A stretch of DNA of 64,000 nucleotides from Streptomyces spectabilis (lineage in GTDB: Bacteria > Actinomycetota > Actinomycetes > Streptomycetales > Streptomycetaceae), in assembly GCF_008704795.1 (NCBI RefSeq), contig NZ_CP023690.1, positions 3,544,501 to 3,608,500 on the forward strand, in the 5' to 3' direction. Below are positions 39,739 to 48,515 of the stretch, one piece after another (position 1 is the stretch's first letter; every line of letters begins with the position of its first letter). A program made the translations under genes and the position numbers. Under the pieces are notes generated by a model that saw only the letters and a program-made list of their open reading frames with translations, had not been told where the DNA came from and made no database searches.

Positions 39739-41214
39739 TCAGCGACGCATACGTACCAGTCCGGACACGGCCCCGAGTGCGGCCACCGCGGCGAGCGCGT
39801 AGGTGCACACCAGGAGCGCGTCCGCCGAGGAGTACGCCCCTGGAGTCCCCTGCGACTCAAGCCGGCCGAGGAAAAGCGCGCCGAAGACCGAGACGCCCGT
39901 CACCTGGCCGAGCTGGGTGACGGTCGCGAGGAGGCCGCTGGCGTCCGCCGCGTCCTCGGGCCTGACCGTCGCCAACGCGCGCGTGAGGACCGGGCTGAAG
40001 CCGAGCGACATCCCGATGCCCGCGGCGACGAACGCCACGTACAGCCAGACGCCGACGTCGCGGCCGTCGCGCAGCAGCAGGCCCACGGCGAGGCTCGCCA
40101 CCGCAGTGAGCGCGAACCCACCGGGCACAAGCGCCGGTTGGACGCTCCGAGGCCACCTCCGCCAGGTCAGGCCGACGACGCCGAAGAGCACGGCGGTCGG
40201 CGCGAACGTCAGCCCCGCGCGCAGCGCGCTGTAGCCGAGCCCGCCCTGCATATGGAGCGTGAGCACGAACAGGAAGCCCGCGTTGACCGCCATGATCGCG
40301 GCGAGCCGGAAGACGGCGCCGCCCATGCCCGGGGCACGCAGCAGGCGCGGCGAGATCAGCGGCGCACCGCCACGCCCTGCCAGGCGGGACTCGTAGCCGC
40401 AGAACAGGGCGAAGAGCACGGCGCAGGCGGCCAGACAGAGCCAGGTCCACAGCGGCCAGCCCTTCTGCTCGCCGAGGACCAGGGGCACGGTGAAGAGCGA
40501 GACGCTGGCGCCGAGCAGGACGAGGCCCGGCAGGTCGAGGCCGCGGGCGCGCCCGGCCGGTGGCGCGCTGTCGGCCGGCAGGACGCGGGCCGCGAGGGCC
40601 AGCAGGACCACCCCGACGGGCACGTTCACGAGGAACACCGGACGCCAGCCGGCGCCGAACAGGTCGGCGCTGACCAGGACGCCGCCGAGCACCTGCCCGG
40701 CCGCGGCCCCCGTGGCGAGCACCGCCGAGTACGCGCCGAGGGCACGCACCCGGGCCTCGCCGGTGAAGGTGCGCTGGATGAGGCTCAGGACCTGCGGGAT
40801 CAGGAGCGCGGAGCCCGCGCCCTGGGCGAGGCGGAACGCGATCAGCTGCCCGGTGCTCTGGCTCAGCCCGCAGGCCAGCGACGCGACGGTGAACAGGGCG
40901 AGCCCGGCGAGGTAGACGCGCCGGTGCCCGAGCCGCTCGCCGAGCCGGGCGCCGGTGATCAGCAGGACGGCGTACGTGATGGTGTAGCCCGCGATCACGA
41001 GCTGAAGACCGGCCCCGGAAGCATGCAGGTCGGTACGGATCGTGGGCGCCGCGACGTTGACGATGAACACGTCGAGCAGCGCCATGAACTGGGCCGCGAG
41101 CACGGCCGCGAGGACGCGTCCCGGGCGATTGTCAGTGCCGGGGGCTTTACTGGACGCGGGAGTTGAGACCGGGCTCGGTACCGATGGGCTGGTGGTCGTC
41201 ATGCGCATGAGCAT
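39739..41214 (-). CDS. MFS drug/metabolite exporter, DHA2 (EmrB/QacA) type
   Basis: 491-residue proton-driven transporter with about 14 membrane spans. LLDVFIVNVAAPTI (span 1, with the D-x-x-I/V-x-N-V-A-A-P motif), GARLGERLGHRRVYLAG (motif A, loop 2-3) and GAAAGQVLGGVLV (motif C, typical of antiporters) are clear. Starts at 41214 and 41202 are both possible; the longer is given. It is divergent from the XRE-type regulator gene, 82 bases apart, which is the usual local-regulator/exporter arrangement. Substrate unknown. Confidence 0.88.
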   Translation of the reverse strand: MLMRMTTTSPSVPSPVSTPASSKAPGTDNRPGRVLAAVLAAQFMALLDVFIVNVAAPTIRTDLHASGAGLQLVIAGYTITYAVLLITGARLGERLGHRRVYLAGLALFTVASLACGLSQSTGQLIAFRLAQGAGSALLIPQVLSLIQRTFTGEARVRALGAYSAVLATGAAAGQVLGGVLVSADLFGAGWRPVFLVNVPVGVVLLALAARVLPADSAPPAGRARGLDLPGLVLLGASVSLFTVPLVLGEQKGWPLWTWLCLAACAVLFALFCGYESRLAGRGGAPLISPRLLRAPGMGGAVFRLAAIMAVNAGFLFVLTLHMQGGLGYSALRAGLTFAPTAVLFGVVGLTWRRWPRSVQPALVPGGFALTAVASLAVGLLLRDGRDVGVWLYVAFVAAGIGMSLGFSPVLTRALATVRPEDAADASGLLATVTQLGQVTGVSVFGALFLGRLESQGTPGAYSSADALLVCTYALAAVAALGAVSGLVRMRR

Positions 41215-41296
41215 GGCGACGGCTCGGTACAGGTAGTGAGAGCCCGCGGATGCTGGTACTGACAGCACCTGGCACGGGGCGGGCCGGGCGTCGACG

Positions 41297-41425
41297 ATGG
41301 GGGACGTGGCGATGGGGGACGTGACGATGGACGCGACAGCGATGGATGTGGCGGCGGTGGGCCCGACGCCGGTGGACACGATGACGGTAGACACAACGCC
41401 GGTAGACACGAAGCCGGTGGACACG
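41297..41425. repeat. Degenerate 15-bp tandem repeats at the XRE gene start
   Basis: Units of 15 bases run from 41297, starting with ATGGGGGACGTGGCG and ATGGGGGACGTGACG and ending with four copies of the type ACGCCGGTGGACACG (about 41366-41425). One 9-base interruption. In frame they encode M-G-D-V-A and T-P-V-D-T type pentapeptides. Confidence 0.8.
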
Positions 41426-42619
41426 AAGCACAGGGCACGACCGCGCACGGCGCCGGGCAGTGCGCATCCGGGGCCCGCGCCCCGCCGAGTGCCCCCGAGC
41501 CGCGCGCCCGGCCCCACGACCCCGGCCACCGAGCCGGAGAGCACCACACAGGAGAACACCGCGCCGCAGAACACCGCACCGGAGCCCCCCGGCGTCCGCG
41601 GTGCAGGGCGTCCGACCGGTGCCGCACGGGGGTCGGCCACCGGTCGGACGCCCCGCACGGCGGACGCCCCGGGCGCTCCCGCGCCCGCCCCCGTCTCCCC
41701 GAAAGCCCCCGCGAGCCCGACCGCGGCGGCGCGGCGGCGGCCCGAGCTCGCCGCCTTCCTGCGCGGCCGCAGGGCCCGGGTCACCCCGGCCGACGTGGGC
41801 ATGCCGCCGGGCCCGCGCCGCCGCACGCCCGGCCTTCGCCGCGAGGAGGTCGCCCAGCTCTCCGGCGTCGGCGTGACCTGGTACACGTGGCTGGAGCAGG
41901 GCCGCCCCATCAACGCCTCCGCGCAGGTCCTGGACGCCGTCGCCCGCACCCTGCGCCTGGACCGGGCGGAGCGCGAGCACCTGTACCACCTGGCCGAGGT
42001 GCCGTACGCGGTGCGGCACGAGGCGGCCGCGGAGGCGGTCGGCGCCGAGATCCAGGGCCTCATCGACGCCCTGGACCCGCACCCGGCCGTGGTCTACAAC
42101 ACGCGGTACGACATCCTCGCCACGAACCCGGCCTACCGGGACCTGTTCCTGGTCCCGGAGACAGAGGCCATAGGCGTGCCGAACGTCCTGTGGACCCTGT
42201 TCGTGGTGCCCAGGAGCGACTGCCCGCTGGTCTTCCGGGACTCGGAGCTGCCGGTGATGGTGGCGACGCTGCGCGGCGCGTACGGACGACACGTGGGCGA
42301 GCCCGCCTGGGAGGAGTTCGTCCGCGGGCTCTCCCTGGCCAGCCAGGAGTTCGCGGACCTGTGGGCGAGCGGGAACGTCATACCCCCGGGCCCGCGCGTG
42401 AAGACGTTCCGCCACACGGCGGTCGGTGAGCTGCGGATGACGTCGGTATCGCTGTCGATCAACGGCATGCCGGAGTGCAGGATCGTGGCCTACACCCCGG
42501 ACGACGAGGAGACCCGCCAGGGAGTGGCCCGGCTCCGGGAGCTGCGACGCGCGGAGGCCGACCAGGAGGAGGCGACATCCCGGGAGCCGGAGAAGACAGC
42601 AAAAAGTCCCGCCCCCTGA
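41297..42619 (+). CDS. XRE-family regulator with MmyB-like ligand domain
   Basis: The open frame is 440 residues, but homology begins near residue 148 (RRRPELAAFL). HTH: LRREEVAQLSGVGVTWYTWLEQGR (about 177-200, shown here in part), then an MmyB-like PAS-related domain with ILATNPAYRDLF and the C-terminal TFRHTAVGEL. MmyB-type regulators often control adjacent exporters, and an MFS gene is divergent here. The N-terminal third is low-complexity and begins with 15-bp DNA repeats, so the real start is uncertain. The stop lies inside the terminator of the downstream tRNA. Confidence 0.78.
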   Translation: MGDVAMGDVTMDATAMDVAAVGPTPVDTMTVDTTPVDTKPVDTKHRARPRTAPGSAHPGPAPRRVPPSRAPGPTTPATEPESTTQENTAPQNTAPEPPGVRGAGRPTGAARGSATGRTPRTADAPGAPAPAPVSPKAPASPTAAARRRPELAAFLRGRRARVTPADVGMPPGPRRRTPGLRREEVAQLSGVGVTWYTWLEQGRPINASAQVLDAVARTLRLDRAEREHLYHLAEVPYAVRHEAAAEAVGAEIQGLIDALDPHPAVVYNTRYDILATNPAYRDLFLVPETEAIGVPNVLWTLFVVPRSDCPLVFRDSELPVMVATLRGAYGRHVGEPAWEEFVRGLSLASQEFADLWASGNVIPPGPRVKTFRHTAVGELRMTSVSLSINGMPECRIVAYTPDDEETRQGVARLRELRRAEADQEEATSREPEKTAKSPAP

Positions 42620-42631
42620 CGGGGACGGGAC
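42606..42631 (-). terminator. T-tailed terminator of tRNA-Ala copy 2
   Basis: On the minus strand GTCCCGTCCCC, short loop, GGGGGCGGGAC is followed by TTTTT. It directly follows the tRNA and overlaps the end of the regulator gene on the other strand. Confidence 0.8.
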
Positions 42632-42639
42632 CGGGACTG

Positions 42640-42712
<73 letters not shown>

Positions 42713-42817
42713 TTGCGTTCTTCCCGCTCCGCGGTGCGAACAAGAAGAACTTTAGCCTGCCACCTGCCCAAACGCGAAATCCGTGCTCGGGCCCGCCACA
42801 AGGGCGTGACCTGCGGG

Positions 42818-43459
42818 CTAGTCGTCGTCGCCGAGCACGGGCTCGGGCAGCGTGCCCGCGTTGTGCTCGAGGAGGCGCCAGCCGCGGGCGCCCCGGCCGA
42901 GGACGGACCAGCAGCAGTTGGAGAGCCCGCCCAGGCTTTCCCAGTGGTGCGACTCCAGGCCTAGGAGGCGGCCGATGGTCGTACGGATCGTGCCGCCGTG
43001 GCTGGCCACGACGAGCGTGCCGTTCTCCGGCAGCTTCTCGGCGTGCCGCAGCACGATGGGGGCGGCCCGGTCGGCGACCTCGGTCTCCAGCTCGCCGCCG
43101 CCGCGCCGCACCGGCTCGCCGCGCTTCCACGCGGCGTACTGCTCGCCGAAGCGGTCGATGATCTCCTCGTGGGTGAGGCCCTGCCACTCCCCCGCGTACG
43201 TCTCGCGCAGGCCCTCGTCGTGCGTGACGTCGAGGCCCGTGACGGCGGCCAGCTCGGCGGCCGTCGCGGCGGCCCGCTTGAGGTCGGAGGCGATGATCGC
43301 GTCCGGCTTCAGCGAGGCGAGAAGCCGGGCGGCGCGCCGGGCCTGGGCGGCGCCGGCCTCGGTCAGCTCGATGTCCGTGGTGCCCTGGAAGCGGCGCTCC
43401 AGGTTCCAGGACGTCTGGCCGTGCCGCCACAGGATGATGCGGCAGCCCGGAGCGGTCAC
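42818..43459 (-). CDS. Histidine phosphatase family protein (phosphoglycerate mutase-like)
   Basis: 213-residue phosphatase of the RHG branch. The phospho-accepting His is in LWRHGQTSWN (about 10-20), the second catalytic His in VASHGGTIRTT near 150-160, and ETYAGEWQGLTHEEI matches cofactor-independent phosphatases. Substrate unknown; many such proteins are broad sugar-phosphate phosphatases rather than true mutases. The GTG start overlaps the rsfS stop (GTGA). The pair rsfS-phosphatase is conserved in streptomycetes. Confidence 0.9.
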   Translation of the reverse strand: MTAPGCRIILWRHGQTSWNLERRFQGTTDIELTEAGAAQARRAARLLASLKPDAIIASDLKRAAATAAELAAVTGLDVTHDEGLRETYAGEWQGLTHEEIIDRFGEQYAAWKRGEPVRRGGGELETEVADRAAPIVLRHAEKLPENGTLVVASHGGTIRTTIGRLLGLESHHWESLGGLSNCCWSVLGRGARGWRLLEHNAGTLPEPVLGDDD

Positions 43460-43914
43460 CGCACCTCACCACCGAGGTGACGCATCTCCTCGGCCTCCTC
43501 CGCGGCCTGCTCGAGCTTGGCGTGCTCCGCGGCCTTGCCGCGGGTGGCCTTGGCGTCGGCGGGCAGCTCGATCTCGGGGCAGTCCTTCCACAGGCGCTCG
43601 AGGGCGTAGAACACGCGCTCCTCGCTGTGCTGGACGTGCACCACGATGTCGACGTAGTCGAGGAGGATCCAGCGGGCGTCGCGGTCGCCCTCGCGGCGCA
43701 CCGGCTTGGCGCCGAGCTCCTTGTTCAGGCGCTCCTCGATCTCGTCGACGATCGACTTGACCTGGCGGTCGTTGGGCGCCGATGCGAGCAGGAAGGCGTC
43801 TGTGATCGACAGCACGTCGCTGACGTCGTACGCGATGATGTCGTGCGCGAGCTTGTCGGCGGCCGCCTGGGCGGCGACGGTGATGAGCTCGGTGGAGCGG
43901 TCCGTGGCGGTCAC
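43456..43914 (-). CDS. rsfS: Ribosomal silencing factor RsfS
   Basis: 152-residue protein that binds L14 and blocks subunit joining in starved cells. The family core DVSDVLSITDAFLLASAPND (about 30-50), WILLDYVDIVVHV (about 85-97) and FYALERLWKD (about 105-114) are plain. The GTG at 43914 with a GGAAAG ribosome binding site is used; an upstream ATG at 43959 lacks homology. It overlaps the phosphatase gene downstream by four bases and follows the wall-related gene with a 200-base gap. Confidence 0.95.
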   Translation of the reverse strand: MTATDRSTELITVAAQAAADKLAHDIIAYDVSDVLSITDAFLLASAPNDRQVKSIVDEIEERLNKELGAKPVRREGDRDARWILLDYVDIVVHVQHSEERVFYALERLWKDCPEIELPADAKATRGKAAEHAKLEQAAEEAEEMRHLGGEVR

Positions 43915-44117
43915 TAGAGAGCTTTCCTTCAGACGGGCAATACCCGTCAAGGGTCTCACGGACTGCGGACGGCTCCCCAGACGATTATTCGATCACCCTG
44001 GGAGCCGGGCGGAACGGACGCCGCCGCCGGCTCCCCGGGAGGCCCTGCCGGCGGCCTCACCGGCGCGGCGGCCCCGGCGACACCGGCGCGGCCAGGCAGC
44101 CAGACAGCCGGACGGCC

Positions 44118-45872
44118 TCAGCGGCTCTTGTAGTCCTGGCCCAGCACCACGGACACCTCCGCGTTCGAACCCGAGTCGCCCTTGCGGACGGCGCTCGCGG
44201 GCAGGCCCAGGGTCTTGGCGACCTCCGCCGCCTCCTGCTTCTTCTCCGCGTCACCGTAGGTGACCTGGGACGACGTGGCGGGCGCCGAGCCGGTGCCGCC
44301 GTCGACGAAGGTGTAGCCGCCGTTGACGAGGGCGATGCGGGCGCTCTCGGTCGCGGTCTTGGTGCCGGTGGCGTTCTTCACGCCGACGCGGACCGCCGCG
44401 CCCTGCTCCGGGCTCTTCACGACGCCGCCGAGCACGTCCTTGACCACGCCGGCGCCGGCCTTCTCGGTCAGCGTGCCGTCCTGCCGCACCGGCAGGAGCG
44501 CGGTCGCGTAGTCGCCGCCCTTGGCGCGGTCGGCGAGCTTGGCGAGGAAGCTGCCGAGGTCCTTCTCCTTCAGGGACGGGTCGAGGATCTGCGCGAGCGA
44601 CTGCACGGTGACCGTGGCGGCCTGCGGGTCGGACGACAGCTTGCGCAGCACGCCCTGCATGACCTGGCCGAACCGCGTCAGCTGCGCGTTCTCGCCCTCG
44701 CCGGGCGCGCGGTAGGTGGCGTAGGCGACGGCCATCGGCCCGCTCAGGGTCTGCTGCTCGCCCTTCTTGACCAGCGGCGCCTCGCCCTTGCGCTTGGCCT
44801 TGGGGTCCGGCACGTCGACGTTCGTGTCGATGTCGATGTTGCCGACGAGTTCGACGAGGTTGTTGAGGTAGGGGGTGTCGAGGCGCCAGGTGCCCTCGAC
44901 CTTCGTGCCGAGCAGCGTGTCCAGCTCTTCGCGCGTGCCGGTCGAGCCGTCGTCGTCGACGGACTTGCCGAGCGTGGTCGTGGTGCCGTCGTCGCTGGTC
45001 AGGGCAAGGGAATTGGGCAGCAGGACGGCGGAGCCGCGCTGGGTGGTGGTGTTGTTCACCAGGAGCACGGTGGAGGTGCCGCCGCGCTTGGTGTTGTGCA
45101 GGTGCACGACGACGACGTCGCGCTTCTGCGGTCCCGCCGCGGCCGCGCCGCCGGACTTGTCGTCCGACTGGCCGGGCAGCTTGCCCGCGGTCCACAGATA
45201 GCCGACGCCGCCGACGAGGGCGAGCGCGAGCACGACGACAAGCGCGACGACCCGTGAGCGGCCGCGCCGCTTGGCCTCCTCGCGCCGCTCGGTGCGGCTC
45301 TCGGTGAACTTCAGCCAGTCGATGACGTCTTCGGAGTCCTCGTCGGGCTCCTCGATGAAGGAGAACTGCTCGGTGCGGTACTCGCGGGGCTCGTCGGTGT
45401 CGTGCGCCTCGGCACCGGCGCGCTCGTCCGGCGCCGCCTCCGGCCCGGCGGGATAGGCCTGCTGCGGCACCTGCGGCGGCTGTTGCTGTTGTTGCTGCTG
45501 CTGCGGAATCCAGCCGGTCTGCTCCCCCGTGCCGTAACCGGCGCCGCCTCCGTGGGAGGCACCGCCGCCCTGGGAGGCACCGGTGTCGTACGAAGTTCCG
45601 GTGGCGTACGCGTCGTACGCCTGCGGATACGCGGAAGCGGCGGGCTGCTGCCCCGCCCCCTGGACGTACGGGTCGTACCCGTACGTCTGTTGCGACGGGG
45701 CCTCGGCCTGGGAGGACTGCGCGGCGTACGTGTCGTACGCAGGGGCAGCCGCCTGCCGGGGCACCAGTTGGTAGACCGGCCGCCCGTACTCGTCGTACCC
45801 GACGACCTCGTACTGAGCCGCCGCGTCACCCTCGTACTCGCCGCCGTACGGGTCGTACTGTCGGTCGTTCAC
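44118..45872 (-). CDS. LCP-like / LytR_C domain membrane protein (PdtA-like)
   Basis: 584 residues. A Tyr/Gly/Gln-rich cytoplasmic N-terminus (1-200, with a run of glutamines) leads to one membrane span (VVALVVVLALALVGGVGYLW, about 208-228). The outside part begins with an LCP-like domain (about 255-440) and ends with a LytR_C domain (about 475-580). LCP enzymes attach glycopolymers to peptidoglycan. The region where they carry R and D residues (consensus SIPRD) reads LLPNSLAL here, so catalytic residues look missing. Map position matches S. coelicolor SCO2578 (PdtA, polydiglycosylphosphate transferase), from memory. It lies between nadD and rsfS. Confidence 0.8.
   Translation of the reverse strand: MNDRQYDPYGGEYEGDAAAQYEVVGYDEYGRPVYQLVPRQAAAPAYDTYAAQSSQAEAPSQQTYGYDPYVQGAGQQPAASAYPQAYDAYATGTSYDTGASQGGGASHGGGAGYGTGEQTGWIPQQQQQQQQPPQVPQQAYPAGPEAAPDERAGAEAHDTDEPREYRTEQFSFIEEPDEDSEDVIDWLKFTESRTERREEAKRRGRSRVVALVVVLALALVGGVGYLWTAGKLPGQSDDKSGGAAAAGPQKRDVVVVHLHNTKRGGTSTVLLVNNTTTQRGSAVLLPNSLALTSDDGTTTTLGKSVDDDGSTGTREELDTLLGTKVEGTWRLDTPYLNNLVELVGNIDIDTNVDVPDPKAKRKGEAPLVKKGEQQTLSGPMAVAYATYRAPGEGENAQLTRFGQVMQGVLRKLSSDPQAATVTVQSLAQILDPSLKEKDLGSFLAKLADRAKGGDYATALLPVRQDGTLTEKAGAGVVKDVLGGVVKSPEQGAAVRVGVKNATGTKTATESARIALVNGGYTFVDGGTGSAPATSSQVTYGDAEKKQEAAEVAKTLGLPASAVRKGDSGSNAEVSVVLGQDYKSR
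45478..45506. repeat. CAG/CAA (polyglutamine) tract
   Basis: On the minus strand CAG and CAA codons alternate for about eight glutamines inside the cytoplasmic N-terminus of the LCP-like protein. Trinucleotide repeats are uncommon in this genome. Confidence 0.8.
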
Positions 45873-45888
45873 CGGTGCCCCTCTCGGC

Positions 45889-46551
45889 TCACTCGCCGCG
45901 GTACAGCTCGCGCTTGTCGATATAACGCACCACGCCGTCCGGCACCAGGTACCAGACGGGCTCCCCCTTGGCGACCCGTGAGCGGCAGTCCGTGGAGGAG
46001 ATCGCGAGGGCGGGCACCTCCACCAGCGAGACGCCGCCCTCGGGCAGGCCGGGGTCGGCGAGGGTGTGGCCGGGGCGGGTGACGCCGATGAAGTGAGCCA
46101 GCGAGAACAGCTCTTCGGTGTCCCGCCAGGTGAGGATCTGACCGAGCGCGTCGGCGCCCGTGATGAAGAACAGGTCCGTATCGGGGTTGAGGCGGCGCAG
46201 ATCGCGCAGGGTGTCCGTGGTGTAGGTGGGACCGCCGCGGTCGATGTCGATGCGGCTGACCGAGAACTGCGGGTTCTCGGCGGTCGCGATGACCGTCATC
46301 AGATAGCGGTCCTCGGCGGGCGAGACCTGCTTGTGGCTCTTCTGCCACGGCTGCCCGGTCGGTACGAACACGACCTCGTCGAGGTGGAACTGGGCGGCGA
46401 CCTCACTGGCCGCCACCAGGTGTCCGTGGTGGATCGGGTCGAACGTTCCACCCATGACGCCCAGGCGGCGCTTGGCGGCGCTCGCCGGGCCTGTGCCAGG
46501 TCCGCCCTGCGGGCCGGTCGACATGTCCTGCTCTCCCATGCGTGCAGACAC
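45889..46551 (-). CDS. nadD: Nicotinate-nucleotide adenylyltransferase
   Basis: 220-residue enzyme that adenylates nicotinate mononucleotide in NAD synthesis. [12 protein letters not shown] (about 34-45, the nucleotidyl-transferase HxGH motif) and [10 protein letters not shown] near 188-197 (the ISSTxxR motif) are both present. The start may be Met1 or Met10 (MSTGPQ). The LCP-like gene follows 16 bases after its stop, so they are probably co-transcribed, and rsfS downstream fits the usual nadD-rsfS linkage. Confidence 0.93.
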   Translation of the reverse strand: MSARMGEQDMSTGPQGGPGTGPASAAKRRLGVMGGTFDPIHHGHLVAASEVAAQFHLDEVVFVPTGQPWQKSHKQVSPAEDRYLMTVIATAENPQFSVSRIDIDRGGPTYTTDTLRDLRRLNPDTDLFFITGADALGQILTWRDTEELFSLAHFIGVTRPGHTLADPGLPEGGVSLVEVPALAISSTDCRSRVAKGEPVWYLVPDGVVRYIDKRELYRGE

Positions 46552-46607
46552 TACCGGCCCCGCCGGGCGACCCGGGTTTCAGCCGTACGGCCCCGGGCCG
46601 CGGCGGC

Positions 46608-46772
46608 TCAGCGGTCGCGGTTGAAGCGCGTGGTGATCCACAGGAGCAGGAGCAGCACGACGAGGGCGCCGCCGCCGGTGACGTAGGGGCTGATGCTCGC
46701 GTGCTCGTCGGTGTGCTCGCCGCCTTCGGAGGCGAGAGTGACCAGCTGGGCGGCGGTGCTGTGGAGGCTCAT
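46608..46772 (-). CDS. Tiny single-span membrane protein A
   Basis: 54 residues: a short outer N-terminus with an Asp/Glu/His cluster (GGEHTDEHAS), a membrane span YVTGGGALVVLLLLLWI (about 30-47) and a basic end (TTRFNRDR). The start is ATG at 46772. It follows another tiny membrane gene on the same strand and precedes nadD. No family known to me. Confidence 0.7.
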   Translation of the reverse strand: MSLHSTAAQLVTLASEGGEHTDEHASISPYVTGGGALVVLLLLLWITTRFNRDR

Positions 46773-46890
46773 CGTCAGCAGGACCTATCCGGTGTGGGAT
46801 CGGGGTAAAGACTTGGGCACATCGTATGCGGGGCGCTCGCGCGCGACCACGCCGCCCTGCCGGGGTCTCCCCGAGCCCCGCCCGACGGGC

Positions 46891-47046
46891 TCAGTCCTTC
46901 CGGTAGCCCCGCAGCAGCAGCCAGCCCACCAGGACGCAGCCGATGACCATCACGATCAGCACGACGCGGAGCAGGTTGCCCGGGCCCTGCTTGTCGGCCG
47001 CATGGGCGGCCAGGGTGAGGGCGTCGGCGGGAGAGATGTGCTCCAT
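46891..47046 (-). CDS. Tiny single-span membrane protein B
   Basis: 51 residues starting MEHISPADALTLAAHAADK, then a span LLRVVLIVMVIGCVLVGWLL (about 24-43) and a basic C-terminus (RGYRKD). AAGGAG lies 11 bases before the ATG. It is paired with tiny protein A and shows the same design (short outer segment, span, basic tail), which hints at a duplicated or cooperating pair. No function known. Confidence 0.7.
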   Translation of the reverse strand: MEHISPADALTLAAHAADKQGPGNLLRVVLIVMVIGCVLVGWLLLRGYRKD

Positions 47047-47091
47047 GGCGTATGGCTCCTTCTGTGCGCTGCCCCGCCACGGTATCTCCGC

Positions 47092-47120
47092 CTAGTACTC
47101 CAGCCGTAGATCGTGATCTT
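47092..47120. repeat. Left terminal inverted repeat
   Basis: Begins CTAGTACTCCAGCCGT and reaches the first base of the transposase stop region. 29 of 29 bases match the outer right end at 49886-49914. Confidence 0.92.
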
Positions 47121-48436
47121 CATGTCTGATTCGCGGCTTGTCTTCGGTAATGGCTGGCGCGGGCTCGGGCCTGATGACGGCGTCGCCAGGCTGACCAGCT
47201 GAGCCGGTGGGCCACATCGTGCACATGGTGGGCGACGAGCATCGTGAACAGTCGCTGGATCTCGTTGCAGGTGAGCGGGATCAGCCCGTCCGGGGCGGGA
47301 TGGCGGGTGTGTTCGTCGGCGCGCACGACGGCGAGGAAGGCATGGGCGAGCATGGCCAGGGTGACCCAGCGAGACCACGAGGTGAAGCGGCGGAGTTGGT
47401 GCTCGTCCAGTCCGGCCAGGCCCTTCCCAGCCTGGAAGGTCTCTTCCACCCGCCATCGTGACCCGGCGACGCGGACGAGTGTGGCCAGGGGCACCGGGGC
47501 CGGCGAGAAGCAGCGGTAGTAAGCGTGTTCACCGGTGGTGCGGTTGCGGCGGATCAGCAGCCGGTGACTGCCTGGCCGGGGCTCGGCCAGGTCGATGACG
47601 GCCCAGTCGTAGAAGCGGTGCCCCTTGGCGCCGACGCCTGCCGACAGCTTCTGCCAGGCCCGCTTCGGGACCTTCGCGGCCAGGGCGTCCGCGCGGAACT
47701 TTCCCGCACCGGTGGTCACTTCGGCTGAGCAGGCGACGGCGAGCACGTAGCCGACTTTGCGCTCTTCCAGGGTGGACCGCAGCTTGGGGTTGCCGCCGTA
47801 GACTTCGTCGCCTGCGACCCAGCCCACGCGGTGCCCGGCGTCGAGGAACCGGCCGATCATGCGGGCGGCCAGTTCCGGCTTGGTCGCGAAGACGGTGTCC
47901 TCGCCCAGGCCCGCGGCCCGGCAGCGGTCCGGATCGCACGTCCACGAGCGCGGGATGTACAGCTCACGGTCCACCGCCGCGTGCCCGTGCAGTCCCGCGT
48001 AGACGAGGTAGACGGCGACCTGGGCGTTTTCGATCCTGCCGGCGGTGCCGGTGTACTGGCGCTGGACGGCGACGGTGTGCGTGCCCTTCTTCACATCGCC
48101 GGTCTCGTCGACCACCAGCACCGCATCCTCGTCGTGCAGATGCTCCAGCACGTACTCGCGCACGTCATCACGCACGCGGTCGGCATCCCACCTGGCCCGG
48201 CCGAGCAGGTGCTGCATGCCGTCCGGACTCGGCTCCCCGGCCCACTCGGCGATCGACCAGCAGTTCTTGCGCGGCAGCTCCGACAGCAGCCCCTGCACGA
48301 AGGCCCTCAACCGGCGCCGGGGCTCAACCCGCGCGAACCGGCCCGCTATCCGACCCATCAGGACCTCGAACTCCTCCTGCCAGCGGGCAGGGTCTACGCC
48401 GTGACCCACGGCCACCGCATAATCTTCAGTCTTCAC
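47120..48436 (-). CDS. IS701-family DDE transposase
   Basis: 438 residues, full length. The catalytic triad can be read as D110 (VLVVDETGD), D210 (WVAGDEVYG) and E331 or E332 (RWRVEETFQAGK), spaced as in the DDE_5/IS701 group. Start MKTEDYAVAV; basic C-terminus (RRRHQARARASHYRRQ). No frameshift or stop interrupts it, so the element may still be active. It ends exactly where the left inverted repeat ends, inside a perfect 29-bp repeat of the block. Confidence 0.93.
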   Translation of the reverse strand: MKTEDYAVAVGHGVDPARWQEEFEVLMGRIAGRFARVEPRRRLRAFVQGLLSELPRKNCWSIAEWAGEPSPDGMQHLLGRARWDADRVRDDVREYVLEHLHDEDAVLVVDETGDVKKGTHTVAVQRQYTGTAGRIENAQVAVYLVYAGLHGHAAVDRELYIPRSWTCDPDRCRAAGLGEDTVFATKPELAARMIGRFLDAGHRVGWVAGDEVYGGNPKLRSTLEERKVGYVLAVACSAEVTTGAGKFRADALAAKVPKRAWQKLSAGVGAKGHRFYDWAVIDLAEPRPGSHRLLIRRNRTTGEHAYYRCFSPAPVPLATLVRVAGSRWRVEETFQAGKGLAGLDEHQLRRFTSWSRWVTLAMLAHAFLAVVRADEHTRHPAPDGLIPLTCNEIQRLFTMLVAHHVHDVAHRLSWSAWRRRHQARARASHYRRQAANQT

Positions 48437-48480
48437 ACACCGATGATCAGCGGTGGCCGCGACCTTCCCGCAGTCTGTCC

Positions 48481-48515
48481 ACCAGCAAGAGCGCGTACCA
48501 CGGCTGGAGTACTAG
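48481..48515. repeat. Inner right end of the IS
   Basis: Read inward from CTAG on the minus strand it shares 30 of its first 35 positions with the outer right end at 49880-49914, including a shared TCTTGCTGGT at the same offset. The CTAG supplies the TAG stop of the serine hydrolase gene. Confidence 0.8.

Larger units (their letters stand above)
47092..48515 (-). mobile_element. IS701-type insertion sequence
   Basis: 1.42-kb element, one transposase gene, ends CTAGTACTCCAGCCGT on both sides (16 bases identical, then about 8 of the next 13), CTAG at each border. Length and single DDE gene fit the IS701 family. Confidence 0.88.

Noticed and set aside
37846..42639. Genomic island integrated at tRNA-Ala
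   Set aside because: Both tRNA copies are complete and no integrase, excisionase or att-like 3' duplicate is present; I keep it only as a tRNA duplication.
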